Source of the DNA: Azolla caroliniana
Taxonomy: Eukaryota; Polypodiophyta
Assembly (NCBI GenBank): GCA_043228905.1
Contig: JBHGNT010000006.1
Coordinates: 2,170,001-2,234,000 of the forward strand
Length of the DNA: 64,000 nucleotides
Direction of reading: 5' to 3'
The stretch's first letter is position 1. Every line of letters starts with the position of its first letter. Under the pieces are notes generated by a model. The model ran no database searches. It was not told where the DNA came from and was given only the letters and a program-made list of their open reading frames with translations. Position numbers and translations under genes: made by a program. Below, piece after piece: positions 47,520 through 58,876 of this stretch.

Positions 47520-47995
47520 GTGATTACCAATATTAATCATTGACTTATGGGAAATCTCCCCACTTATGGCTACCTAACAAAGTGATTAATCAACCACTAA
47601 CAAGGAATTAAAGAGATTTATTACTTACTTGTCAGTGATTAATTACAAAATGATTAATCATCCACTTAGGGATGATTAAAGAGATTCATTACACACTTAT
47701 AGGTGATTAATCATCCATTCATGGGTAATTAACAATGTGCTTAACATCCGCCCATCATTGATTAAGAAGATTTATGATCCATTTAGGAGGCGATTAACAA
47801 TGTGGTGATTCTGCCCAACCTTACTGATCCTCCACTTTTGGATGATTGATGAGGTTATATGTACATACTAAGGGATGACTATGGAGGTGATTAATGACCA
47901 AGTGAATCCAGCCAGCCTCATAAATCATGTGCTTACGAGTGATCAAGGCGATTAATCACCGCTTGTTTGTGATTAAGGAGCTGATTAATGATCCA
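47520..47995. repeat. Diverged GTGATTAATCA-CCACTTA array
   Basis: About ten copies of a degenerate 35-50 bp unit centred on the palindrome TGATTAATCA or half of it (GATTAA), with CCACTTA/CCATTTA and AAGAGATTTATTA blocks between. It ends about 230 bp before the TIC21 start codon. Confidence 0.8.
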
Positions 47996-48225
47996 ATGAT
48001 TGGAGTAGGAAGGAGCAAACGGGGAAGGCTAGATCTGTAATTTCAAGTACCTAGGAGGTTATTTCCAAACCATATGCCATTTATACCTTGGGCTCTTCTT
48101 ATCTATCACCAAGAGCTTCTCTGTCGATCTACTGCAGACAGAATAAAGGAAAGAAAGAAATCATCAAGAGCCTCTACCTCTCTCTGTCTGGTGCGGACAG
48201 GAAGGAAAAAAAAGAAAGAAGAAAA

Positions 48226-51200
48226 ATGCATCAGTTGCTCATCTCCAAATCTGCAGGTTACAGGAACATTTCATCCTTCCTTCCTTCATGCCAACTCCTC
48301 TACACAAGAAAAATACCTTCCTCTCCTCCATCCCTCTCTGTATTCCCTTCCGGTCGTTGCTTATCATCTGTCCATAGTTTCGCTTCGTCCTCTTCCATGA
48401 TGATGATGAAGAAGAAAAAGCTTCAAGGTGAAAGAAAGCATTCCTTTCGTCTTGTCTTTGCTTCCCTCAGTGGATCCGATGATCCTGAAGAAATTGCCAA
48501 GCGTGAACAGGTACTGAATCTATACCTCATTCTTCGTGTTCATTTCATTCTTTAATTTGAAGGTTTGCCACATATTGTTTAAGTTAGGGAGGTCTAGCTT
48601 TAGGTATAAGTTTAGATTTAAGGTTTAGGGTTTTGACCACGGATTACAAAAAAATTTACCCTTAACCAATCAAGCATACCTGTTAGTTCAGTTCGTAGGT
48701 GGTACTTCTGAATATGAACTGATTATATCTACATAAATTTTAAAAGTTCTTTTTTTATGTAGAGAAATGCATGCATTTTTACTTGTTTTGATAAGGGAAG
48801 AATTTCTAGAAATGTATTAGGGGATGGTTCTTGGTTGGGAGAAAATACTTAAAGCTTGGGTAAACAGTAAACTATTCATAGTAGTGGCCTCCATGTTGGG
48901 GGGCTGAAACGTTTTCTTGAATCCTAACGTAGCTTTATTAAGTAGCATGGCCTCTTTAACAATCAACCTGTTGTTCTGGAAAGGTACGTATTTTGAAAAG
49001 TAGTATTTAAAAGACTTGAAACTTGGGAAAACTGTAAGCTATTTTATGCTTGTCACCTCCAATGAGCAATCTATTAGTTTCGAAAGGTATTTTGAAAAGT
49101 AGTGTGGAAAAGCATTAAAAATTGGTAAAACAGTGAGCTATTTTATGTTTGTCACTTCCAGGGTGTATACTATGGAAGGTGTTCTCGGTTGGGAAGAGAT
49201 ATCTTGAATCTAACCTGTCTTGTTAATCAGCATTGCCTCTCTAACAGTCAATCTTTTTTTTTCGGAAGTTATTTTGAGAGATTGTATATAAAATCCTTAG
49301 AACCTGGAAAAACAATAAGCTATTTTATTTTTGTCGCCTCCATGGTGCATATTATGGGAGGGATCTCAGTTGGGATAAGATTTTTTCAAACTTAACGTAG
49401 CTTTGGTCATCAATATTATGTCTCTAACAACCAATCTATTGTTTTGAATGCTATTTTGAAAATAGCATGTAAAAGCCCTAAAACTTGGAAGAACAAGATG
49501 CTATTTTAGTTGAGAATCAAATATTTCTGGACTCTGCATTTATGAAGGTCATACTTTCAATTATTTCCCTCTTATTGGTTAGAACGGTCAATGTATCTCT
49601 ACTTCTGGAATAAAGGGCAACGTATAACATTGTGCTTCATGTATCTGATTTCACTAATTACACTTTATTTATGCTAATCACATGATGAAGGAGAAACCTT
49701 GTCGAAATTAGATTTGTACACAAACATTTTAGCTCAGGTGGGCATGTTGCTAAGCATTATCTCTTAAATAAGGATTGAGGCTGTCTCAACAAGATGATAT
49801 GTTCATGTTGTAATCTCTTCATTCCCAGGAATAACTTGTTTAATGTTATGCTGTGAATCAAGGAGAGCATGAATCTTTTACCATTGATGTGCTGTATTTC
49901 ACCTTTTCTAATATCACAGCAGGTGAACATGAACACGATTCTGTGCAATAGACACCAATGATAATATGAAATTAATATAAACTTAAAGCTTTTGATTTTA
50001 ACAACTGAATGACCCGTTTATTGGGGCAAACAATACAATTGTAATGGTTCTGGCACTACCTATGTATTAGGTAGCTGAAATGCTATTGTTATCCTTTTGT
50101 AGGTCTCGAAACTGTTGGGATCTGCAGCAAGGAATTTCCGAAGATATGGAACATTAGGATTTTGGGGACAGCTAGTGTGTACAGTAGTATCAGCTGCCAT
50201 TCTGGCATTTTCAGTTGCAATAAGCGGGACACCAACATCACAAGCCACCTTTTATGCAACTGCTGGAGGGATTACAGCTGCATTTTTGTCTGTCTTCTGG
50301 TCATTTGGTTACATCAGATTGTCTGAACGGCTTCGTGATACAGTGAATAACCTTAAAAAGGTAACAAAGCATACCTAGTTTTGTGAGAACTCCAAGAACT
50401 TCCTGTGACCTTTCCTTTAACTCTGCTCCCAAGTTTTCCTTATTTCCTTAGAAACACCCTGGTCAGCCCCAGAAAGCCAGAGAAAAGGAGATGCATTGAC
50501 AATATAATTGCTCGAATGGCATATATAACTCAGAAAAAAGGGGATGAATTGACGATATAATTTAGCAAATAGCACATCATTGAGAAAAAGGGAATAAACT
50601 AGCTATATGATTTCCTGAAAGATGCATATAGTTGCTCAAGAGGGGGGATTGACTAAGTGCACTTTGGAAAAGGAAGATATAAACGTCAGTGGTCTTTATG
50701 AGTTTCACTTTATTTGGTCTCAAGAGTTGTACGGTTTTTGTTTTATAAATGTGACTTTACAGGCTCCTCCACGGGCTGAAGTGGTGAAGAATCTCCAGAA
50801 TGGAATCATAATCAATCTGTTGGGAATGGGATTGACATTGCTTGGATTGCAGGCAACAGTAGGTGCCCTTGTAGCAAAATCTCTCACAGCAAGTGCGGGG
50901 CCATATTTGCAAGGGACGGCTGCTGGTTACAGCCCTGTTTTGGCCCTAGATGTTTTCTTGGTGCAGGTATTTTACTTCTGTTCTTATCTGGCCTATTGAT
51001 ATCGATATTATTGGCAATGGTAGATAGGGATCATGCTTGTTTATGATAACAATAGTCCAATGTCTGTACATCATTGATGTATATGTCATTCAATAGATCA
51101 GATGTGGTACAGGTTCCGGATATGATAGCGATATGATACATGGTTGGCTCATAGGAATAATGGTTTTTCGTCATGATGATTGTTCTAATGTCTGTCATTC

Positions 51201-51685
51201 AATGAATGGCATGAGTGCTTAACACGGCATCAATATTGTACATGGTTGGACACTTTTGAGCTCAGATTTTATCTGATGTTTCCTTCCTTGGACATAATTG
51301 TGTTCACTGTGGTAGTTAAGGATCACACTTGTTTATCATAACAATTGTCATCTCTCATTGTTGATGTTTATGTCATTCAATGAATACTACCTACAAGGGC
51401 ATGCATATGGTTTATGGTATATGAGTAGTTTATGTGGTACAACATATAGTACGATTACATGCCATGGTTTTTTTGATCATCACTTTATTATTTCATTTGA
51501 GAGCAGGGATCGTCCAATTCAATCACGTGAAGTTCCATCTGTTTTGATATATGTTCTTGTTTTTGCAGGCATCGTCAAACACTGTACTTTCTCATTTTCT
51601 GGGCCTAGTTTTCTCAATGGAACTGCTTCGCTCAATAACGCTGTCTCAGCCACCACCTGAAAATGTTATTCCTAAGCTAACATGA
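48226..51685 (+). CDS. TIC21: TIC21 (CIA5/PIC1), chloroplast inner-envelope protein
   Basis: Exons 48226-48510, 50103-50360, 50763-50966 and 51569-51685; 864 nt, 287 aa, all GT-AG. Exon 1 encodes a Ser/Lys-rich transit peptide (residues 1 to about 85), ending SGSDDPEEIAKREQ. The membrane core carries the family strings LGFWGQLVCTVVSAAILAFS, ATFYATAGGITAAFLSVFWS, FGYIRLSERLR, APPRAEVVKNLQNG, QATVGALVAKSLT and YSPVLALDVFLVQAS. The end SNTVLSHFLGLVFSMELLRS is also conserved. Four membrane helices are expected. In Arabidopsis the protein is linked to protein import at the inner envelope and to plastid iron transport. The ATG at 48226 is the first in this frame. Intron 1 is filled with a tandem array. 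Confidence 0.97.
48820..49530. repeat. Approx. 190-bp diverged tandem array in TIC21 intron 1
   Basis: A unit with GGTTGGGA...CTTGAATC-TAAC...AACAATCAA-CT-TTGTT...TATTTTGAAA-GTAGTAT...AAAACTTGG-AAAAC...GCTATTTTAT-TTTGTC-CCTCC recurs four to five times. One unit is internally deleted. Confidence 0.85.
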
Positions 51686-54518
51686 TGGAGATCTAGCTAC
51701 AGATTTTTGATCCTTCACTCTCTGCTTGTAGACAGAAGAAAAGAAAACTAGTTTCCATACATTATCACATTGTTTCTTTAGGCAGATGAAAGATTAACAT
51801 AGAATCTACTCAAATTGCTCAGTTGCAGGCAACGTCACCTGATGTGCACAGATGTAATGCTTCCACAAAGAAATGTTGCAATAATATGGAGCAATACAAT
51901 AGAATATGCCTCCATTGCTTGTGACTATTTTTCCAGTTTTTTGCATTATATATACATACACATCATGTATGCACAAAATATGATTTCTTCTTTTTTGTGA
52001 TATGATATTCTGTATTCAAGGTTTAGGATAAAGATAAACCTTACAGTCAAATGTAATATATTTAACAAAATGCCAACTTGGATTGTGAATAAATAGCACT
52101 AGAATAAATCGAAATGCTCATGGGCACACAGGCCTCATATGAACTATAAATTGTGCCATAACTAAATGTCACCATAGAACCATGCTTTCAAAACAGCAGG
52201 AGCCATCAGATAATGCACTATAAGATGCAAGCAAAGGCATGGTGAACCAGAAACAGTGCACGGCAATGGGTTTTAGTTTGTGGCTCGTTCCAAAGGAGTA
52301 ATGGGTGATTGGGTTCTGTCAACAAATTGCAAGGCATTGAGGGTGAAGTATAAAGCAACAACAGTGCTTGACATAATCTAAGAGAGTTATGTTTGCTGCT
52401 CCTTAGAAGTTAGTGATGATATCGATGGATGTGACATGTCTTCTGTGAATACACTAAACAAGTGTCTGTGGGACAAAACTTGGGGTTCATACTGCTGGAC
52501 TTTGGTGGAGCAAATCAATACACAGACATAAAACAAAATGTTTCCTTGCATCAAAGTGTTTCCTTACACAGACACAAAATGTTTTCAGTTGATGAAAGTA
52601 TCATTGCATTTGCAGGTTGATGTTGCACGACATAATAGGTAGGTTAGAGATATTAAAGTTCAAATGAAAAGCATGGAAATTTCAGAAAACTTAGACATGC
52701 CCATTCTTATCCAAGAGAACATGCAATTAATGATGGGTTAGCAAAGGTCACTTGTTAGAGCTTATATGTATTAATATTATCCTTAGTGTACAGTGTCAAT
52801 GCTTGACTTGAGTACTTACTAAAGTTCTTGACAAGACCAACCAATCATTTCATGATGAGGTTGTGATTTTGAACTATGTTATGTGAGGTATTTGATGAAG
52901 CACGAGACTTGGGTTGGGGAAATGATTGATATTGTTTGGAAGACACTACTATCAAGAATATTCTCGTAACTCACTAAGCTGGCAATGACAATAATTTTTA
53001 ATGCAGAAGTTGAATATAAACTTCAATACTTTGCAATATTAAGACATTACCGCTATGTAATGAAGTTGGGAAGAATCATATTTCCAATGCTCATGTGAAT
53101 GGATGTGATTAGTTGGTTGAACCACATTTGCCAAAAATTTAGACTCATGTTTTTATAGCCCAATGAGGATTAGAGTTTGTCTTGAGCACTTGACCATGTT
53201 TGGATAATTGTCCATGTCTCGTCACTATTATGGAGGGATCATAAATGTTCATGGATGTAAAGATAATATCTGATTCAACAAAGAATTTAATCATGACCCA
53301 AATGGATCACTCACAAAATATAATCCAATAATGGTTTTAAAACAAAAGCGTGCATAATAAAATTTTGACTTGTTAATGAATTTATACGTGTATTGATGTA
53401 ATCAAGCTAGGATGATAGCAAAAAGGGGGATTGCTAACATGATCACTGCACCTATATGCTATACTACGCCATTCAAATATTGTTTTGTGAAGCGAGGCAA
53501 AAGAAGATTTATTAGCTCTTTTGGTAGACAAGTGCAATATCACATGGGTCATTCAATAATGATGTTACGAGGCCAACCCATTTTATGTGAAATGCATAAG
53601 GTGGGGTGGCCTATGTGAAAGGAAACGAAGAGGGTAAGGTTTCTTTGCTCTATAGAGCTTTAGGACCTTGACAATACTAGTTATAGGACCTTGCCAAAAG
53701 GTTCACTGACTTAATAATAACTACACACCCACAATACATACATATTATAGGAGAGAGAGAGATAGATAGAAGAGACAACGGTTGACGATTCATACATACA
53801 AAGAGATAGAAGATTGGGAGGGAGATAAGAGGGGTCGCCCCCCTTCCCCTGCCCCTCTCTGTCTCATACATTCATTCATTCATTCATGCCAATCCTTGCG
53901 CTTTGTGAGATATGTTGGAGACGTGAGTACTGAATCTCAAGGTACGCATCATGAAAGAAAGAGAGGCTCTTATGTACAGCCGTCCGTATGCATATATGCA
54001 TGCATGCATGCATTTGTTTGTGCGTACTTATGGAGATGCAAGCCGGCCTAAATGGAGGTATGCATGAGTACTGCTTGAATGTACTACATATGTATGCAGG
54101 AATCCATGTAGGTATGTAGATATGTATACATTTGTGCATGGATGCATGCATGAAAGTAGCAATGTGTGCATGCAGGTAGCAATCTACATATGTATGCAAG
54201 CATGTTTGTGCATACAATTAAAGGAATTCTCCCTTGGGTAGTTTTATCATCTTCATTTCATTTTGATGTCACTTCTCTAGACTCCATTCAGAAATCGAAG
54301 TGTTGGGATTATGGTGTAGGCCACTTTATGAACAATCACACACTCTAGTAGAAATGCTAGGGTTAGACTATGTTGATCTTACACTGGTTGATATGGAGGT
54401 TAATTATACTCCATTCTTAAGATGATTGTCTCGGACATTTGGAACAAATTTTTATTTCTTCAAATGTGATGCAAAGTGTAGGATCCAGATAGTGGACATT
54501 TGAAGTACATTACCTAAA
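51686..54518. other. Spacer between TIC21 and CFAP77-like gene
   Basis: No gene recognised. Small repeats: (ATTC)n at 53868-53888 and (GCAT)n at 53991-54014, with scattered ATGTATGCA blocks to 54200. The frame at 53412-53618 has no family signature. Confidence 0.5.
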
Positions 54519-55657
54519 ATGGCAAATGCGGGCAATGTTGTCTACGAGGAGAATGATAAGCCGCGGATGGGTGCCATAAGGCCATCATTCCATAAGAATG
54601 TGCTGCTTTTGAAACCGAGGCTAGGAGCGGTAAGATACTTCATTACTACATCCATGAAGTTTAAGAATTAAACCATATATTTGTGTTGCATAGATGCTGG
54701 ATTATAATTCTCTTATTGGATATCGAAACCTAATTATGTATTATGAATGTTGCTTCCTCTCAACTCAGACAAAACAAATCACCACAAACATTCCTGATAA
54801 AGATTGGATCTATGGAATTTGCAATGATTATGACCAAGAAGGTGTCAAAGAAGTTCTTGTTCATAAAGAGAATCTGCCTGACCTAGAGAAAAAGAGAGGC
54901 CCAAATATTCTTGCCATGAACAAACTCGCAGCAATAAGGTACATGTTTATGGCATGGGTGATCAACAATGGCTAACACAAAAGTGAATGCTTCTTATATG
55001 TAGATGTAGATAATTCTCAATCTTATGCTTGCATGTGCTCATTGTAGACATGTCTCAAAAGCTTGTCAACAACAACCATTCAGAAAGAAGCATCTTATTC
55101 GGCTTCATATCAGTCGGCGTGTTGTAAGAAACAGCAACTTTAATGTGACATTATCTAATAAAAAACATGATTTGTTGGGTAATTTCCTTGATTAAAGATT
55201 TCGTGTTCCATAGGGTAAAAGTCCATCATCAAAGCTCCCATCGGAACTAGATTCAAACTACATCTATGGGAGACCAGACGAAGAGTAACTTCTATATCTC
55301 TCTCTTTGTCATAACTCCTCTAAATGTTGCCTCATCATCATTATTAAAGTGATGTAAAATTAAATCCCATTAACTTGGCATTGTGCAAATGGTAGGGGTG
55401 AGGAGATGTGGAAAATCATGGAACACGGATATTCCGATGAATGGATAAACATGAATCGACAACATCAACATTTCTGTGCGGAGCAAAAACCAAACTTTAA
55501 ATGCCCCGTTTGGACTAATAGTGCCAAACTAAAGTTTAGAGAAACTGCTAACAAGATGCATTTGAATCCACCAAAGGAACGATTCATAATCTCAAGATTT
55601 AAGAATGTGCCGAAGAAAATTGATAACTACAATCCTACACCTCTAAAGCGAGACTAG
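54519..55657 (+). CDS. CFAP77-like cilia- and flagella-associated protein
   Basis: Five exons: 54519-54629, 54769-54938, 55048-55123, 55214-55284 and 55396-55657; 690 nt, 229 aa, all GT-AG with matching phase. The protein begins MANAGNVVYEEND. It then shows NVLLLKPRLGA, a DWIYGICNDYDQEGVKEVL block, NILAMNKLAAIRHVSKA, SNYIYGRPDEEGEEMWKIME and WINMNRQHQHFCAEQK. The order and wording (N-LLxKPxLG, DDFTYG...GV-E-L, YIAMN-AV, FGxxxxPS...LxxxxY) follow metazoan CFAP77, a small protein of axonemal doublet microtubules, as I remember it. In a plant it could only serve flagellated sperm, so expression in antheridia is expected. The basic Pro-rich end (VPKKIDNYNPTPLKRD) suits a microtubule binder. The family call rests on short motifs; the gene model is firm. 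Confidence 0.75.
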
Positions 55658-56255
55658 AGATAGTACCACATCTCTCAACATGGTTTCCACACATTTTAAG
55701 GAATTCTTTCTAGTTCTCCTAATGCATATGACCATAGAAATTCATGGTTATTTTTTGTAATTCCTTAACATGTTAAAATGAGGTTTCTACCTTCCTCTTT
55801 CTTCTTTAACGTATTAAGGTTAAACCCTAGTGGTGAGGCATTTTGTGCTTTGCAATGTTAACATTTGTTACAAACATATCCATCATTTTATTTGGAAGCA
55901 TGCACGCTAAAAGTTAGCTCGAGTTCGTAACATATAGATTGTTGCTCTTCCACATTCGTACATGGTGTGAAATCAATAGCATTTCCTTGGTGTCTCCATA
56001 AGTTCTATGTTCACAAGTTAAGAAAAGATTTGGTTTAAACTTTAAACCTAATCATGTATTATGTATATATTATTGTGTATATTAAAAGATTTACATCTTG
56101 CATAACTGTAATGCCCCACGTGTCTATGGAGCTTATAATGCTATAGTAATACATGGAATAACTCATGAATAGGTATGATCTCAACTGAGTTGTTTAAATG
56201 TAGGATGCCCAGAGTTCCTGACCAAATATTTTGACGTTCAATTCCCAAAACCAAC
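55658..56255. other. Spacer between convergent genes
   Basis: 3' flanks of the CFAP77-like gene (+) and the SMF gene (-). Nothing else recognised. Confidence 0.5.
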
Positions 56256-56670
56256 TCACGATTTAGAACGAATATCCTTGAAAATTTGTTGCACCATGTC
56301 GGCGAGGTCATCCACACTAAGCTTACAATCAATTCCAATCTAGTGCATATCCAATATAGCATGAAGACATACAAAACCTATAAGTAACTTTAATCCAATG
56401 CATTTAAGATGAAATTTGACAATTACAAAACATACAAAACCTATAAGTAACTTTAATCCAATGCATTTAAGATGAAATTTGACAATTACATGCAAGACCG
56501 ATTATGTCAAATTGTTTAGGAATGTTGATTCTATGGCACAAAGTACTTGTAGAAGAATGTGGGCATGATTCTAGAAACATCCTGAGGAACCTTCAACATG
56601 ATGTGCATGATGTGAATGGGAGTCATGCATTTGTCTCTTCATTAGCTCACTCCTATGCTCCCAAGTAGAG

Positions 56671-56724
<54 letters not shown>

Positions 56725-58756
56725 ATCTGTGTGTGTGTGTGAGACTAAACCCTTCTAAGAGAGAAAGAGAGTACACCCACATGTGTGTGGGTTTAGGGTT
56801 TAGTCTCACACACACACACACACACACATGTGTGTGTGTGTGTGTGTGTGTGTGAGTGAGATCAAACCCTAAACCCTAAACCCTTCTAAGAGAGAAAGAG
56901 AGTGCACCTTGAGTGTGAATGTGTAGAGGAGAATGCCATCGTGTGGGGTGGCGATGGCGAGGTGGACGACATGGAGGTTAAGGTGCTCGAGGGCCTCGAC
57001 CAAACCCGAGAGCTGCTCGTGCCGCCCGTGCCTCACACACAATGCCCTCAGCTTGACCTCGGTGCCGCCCACTACCATCACCTCCACCTCCGCCTCGTCC
57101 GATCTTCGCAATGCCACCATCTCCCCACAATCTTGTGTCCGGCTTCCGCCGTCACATCCAATGTCCGGCTCCCTCCGCTTCCGGCCCACATTCCCGGGCT
57201 TTTGGCCCACGTTATTATCGGCACCCTTTACGGCCTCCGCTAAGCATTTCCGCCGCCTCTTCTGTGCCTCCAGGGAAGCTAGCAGCTGCTCTAACTCCTT
57301 CACGAACTCCACCACTCCCCCTATTATTGACGCCTGATCCCCCTGATACATGTATTCAATTCAATTCAATTCTACAGTTAACTACAGATTCCATCCAAAA
57401 ACGCTCCATTTACATGGGATGCCTCATCATACCCCCCCCCCCCAGTACATACATGCATCCAATTTACAATGATTTACAAATTTACATTGTCCACAATTAG
57501 CTATGGCGATTAATTGCACTAATCTCTCGTATGCAACGCACTTGCTTGGTTACCGTAATTGCGGCGATTTTTATGTTATCAAAGCTGCATACGAAGAAGT
57601 AATTAATGTCTTAACCGCATTTAACTAACGGAGCTAATGACGTTAATGTGGGCTAAGCATGTCCTGTCCATCGCTCTGGTTCAAAGAATTAAGATTTTAT
57701 GTCATCAAAGCTGCAATTGAAGCTATTTATGTCTTAATCTCATTAACTAATGGAGGTAATAACGCTAATGTGGGCTAAGCACGCCCTCTCCGTCGCTCTG
57801 AGATTCAGAGAATTAAGATTTTATGTCATCAAATCTTTATAGGAAGCTATTCATGTCCTAACCTCATTAACTGACGGAGCTAATGACGCAAATGTGGACT
57901 AAGCACGCCCTTTCCGTCGCTCTGAAATTCAAAGAATTAAGATTTTATGTCATAAAATCTTCAGATGAAGCTATTTAGGTCTTAACCTCCTTAACTAATG
58001 GAGCTAATGACGGTAATGTGAGCTAAGCACGCCCTCTCCATCGCTCTGACATTCAAAAGAACTAAGATTTACCCGCTGCGCATAAGATGCGGGCATGAGG
58101 GAGCGTAGGACACCGATGTGATCGTTCATCTGCCTGCGGCGGTTTCTCTCCACAGAGATGTGCGCCTTCTTTGGCGGCCCCTTTCCAGGATTACACGCAG
58201 CTACTGCGTTTCCTGTGACATTCACCACAGATCTCTCCCCCGCCGCCGTTTCGGAGGTTCTGGCCATGGCTACCGCTTCCGCTTCCGATTCCATGTTAAG
58301 GGAGCCTTCGAGGCTGCGCCTGATCTCTCTGCAGCACTTCATTACTCCATCCTGATCGATCTCGCTACTTGCCACACTGATCCGATCGTTGTGGATCTCA
58401 ACAAGCGATGGCAGCGCCATTATCGATCGGAAGTGGGGATCGTACTCATACTGATGATCCTCATAGTAGCAATCAAACCCTTCTGCAGAAGCAGAAGCAG
58501 CAGCAGCCATTGACATGAGAGCGGGAGGGTAATTAAGATGAGCTTGGGCATCAGGAGGTGGGTAATTAGCGGGTTGAGGCAGCCTAATTGCGTCGTCAGG
58601 GGAGTAATTAAGAGGGTTTGGGGCGTCATTAGGAGGATGGGCAAGATGATTTGGGATGGAATTGAGAAGCATACCGTAATTAGACATTGGGTGGTCATAT
58701 GGATCCATCAGGAAATCGGAAGAAGGGTCGAGATGGGCAGGTGTGAAACCGCCCAT
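56256..58756 (-). CDS. SMF-type (SPEECHLESS/MUTE/FAMA) bHLH transcription factor
   Basis: Exons 58756-58073, 57342-56908 and 56339-56256 (1203 nt, 400 aa), all GT-AG, all phase 0. Residues 197-250 form the bHLH: AHISVERNRRRQMNDH with the DNA-contacting His 199, Glu 203 and Arg 207. LRSLMPASYAQR then joins, across intron 1, to GDQASIIGGVVEFVKELEQL and LEAQKRRR. This is the signature of the Ia bHLH subgroup that drives guard-cell formation; the family partner is an ICE/SCRM bHLH. The C-terminal domain is the ACT-like dimer module: EVEVMVVG, HLNLHVVHLAI, ILLYTFTLK, and in exon 3 CKLSVDDLADMVQQIF. The N-terminal half is Pro/Asn/Ala-rich and acidic. Reading through the exon 2 donor would give a false end (HSLSLLEGFRV) at 56869. 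Which of SPCH, MUTE or FAMA it is nearest cannot be settled; the length and long N-terminus suit FAMA/SMF1. Confidence 0.95.
56368..56494. repeat. 63-bp tandem duplication in SMF intron 2
   Basis: CATACAAAACCTATAAGTAA and the rest of the unit (GCATTTAAGATGAAATTTGA end) are repeated from 56368 and 56431 without visible change. Confidence 0.95.
56671..56883. repeat. CA/TG inverted microsatellites with telomere-like repeats, SMF intron 2
   Basis: (AC)26 at 56671-56722, (TG)7 at about 56728-56741, then (CA)11 directly followed by (TG)13 at 56806-56853, a perfect inverted repeat. Telomere-type TTTAGGG units are present at 56789-56803 (two, one orientation) and 56864-56883 (nearly three, opposite orientation). 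A 30-bp block CTTCTAAGAGAGAAAGAGAG is duplicated at 56753 and 56883. Confidence 0.95.
57604..58071 (-). repeat. 122-124-bp tandem array abutting the SMF exon 1 donor
   Basis: Four units with GCTAAGCACGCCCTCTCCRT, CGCTCTGA-ATTCAAAGAATT and GATTTTATGTCATCAAA. Unit markers lie at 57652, 57774, 57898 and 58022. The array runs right up to the splice donor at 58071-58072: the first intronic bases (gtaaatctta on the minus strand) belong to the repeat. The remainder of the intron carries a C run at 57432-57443. Confidence 0.95.
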
Positions 58757-58867
58757 ACTTATTATACTTTATGAGTTGTGTGTGTAAGAAACAAAAAAGG
58801 GCAAGAGTTCGAACCACTTCTAGGATCACTAGCTTCCAAGCAAAACAAATGATCCAAATAGAAGGGA

Positions 58868-58876
58868 TTATATATA
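58868..58876 (-). promoter_or_regulatory. Candidate TATA box of SMF gene
   Basis: TATATATAA on the minus strand, 112 bp upstream of the start codon, followed by a plausible short leader. No initiator could be confirmed. Confidence 0.45.

Larger units (their letters stand above)
45720..48225. other. Spacer upstream of TIC21
   Basis: No gene recognised. It contains a SINE-like fragment at 45864-45915 and an array of TGATTAATCA-type motifs at 47520-47995. The last 150 bp, pyrimidine-rich then A/G-rich, should be the TIC21 leader. Confidence 0.5.

Noticed and set aside
48088-48225. Longer N-terminus for TIC21
   Set aside because: No ATG in this frame before 48226; the extra residues are encoded by the purine-rich leader.
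53412-53618. 68-aa open frame
   Set aside because: No recognisable domain, no context.
56869-56907. SMF coding end HSLSLLEGFRV within telomere-like repeats
   Set aside because: It is intron read-through: a donor at 56907 and exon 56339-56256 restore the conserved family end.
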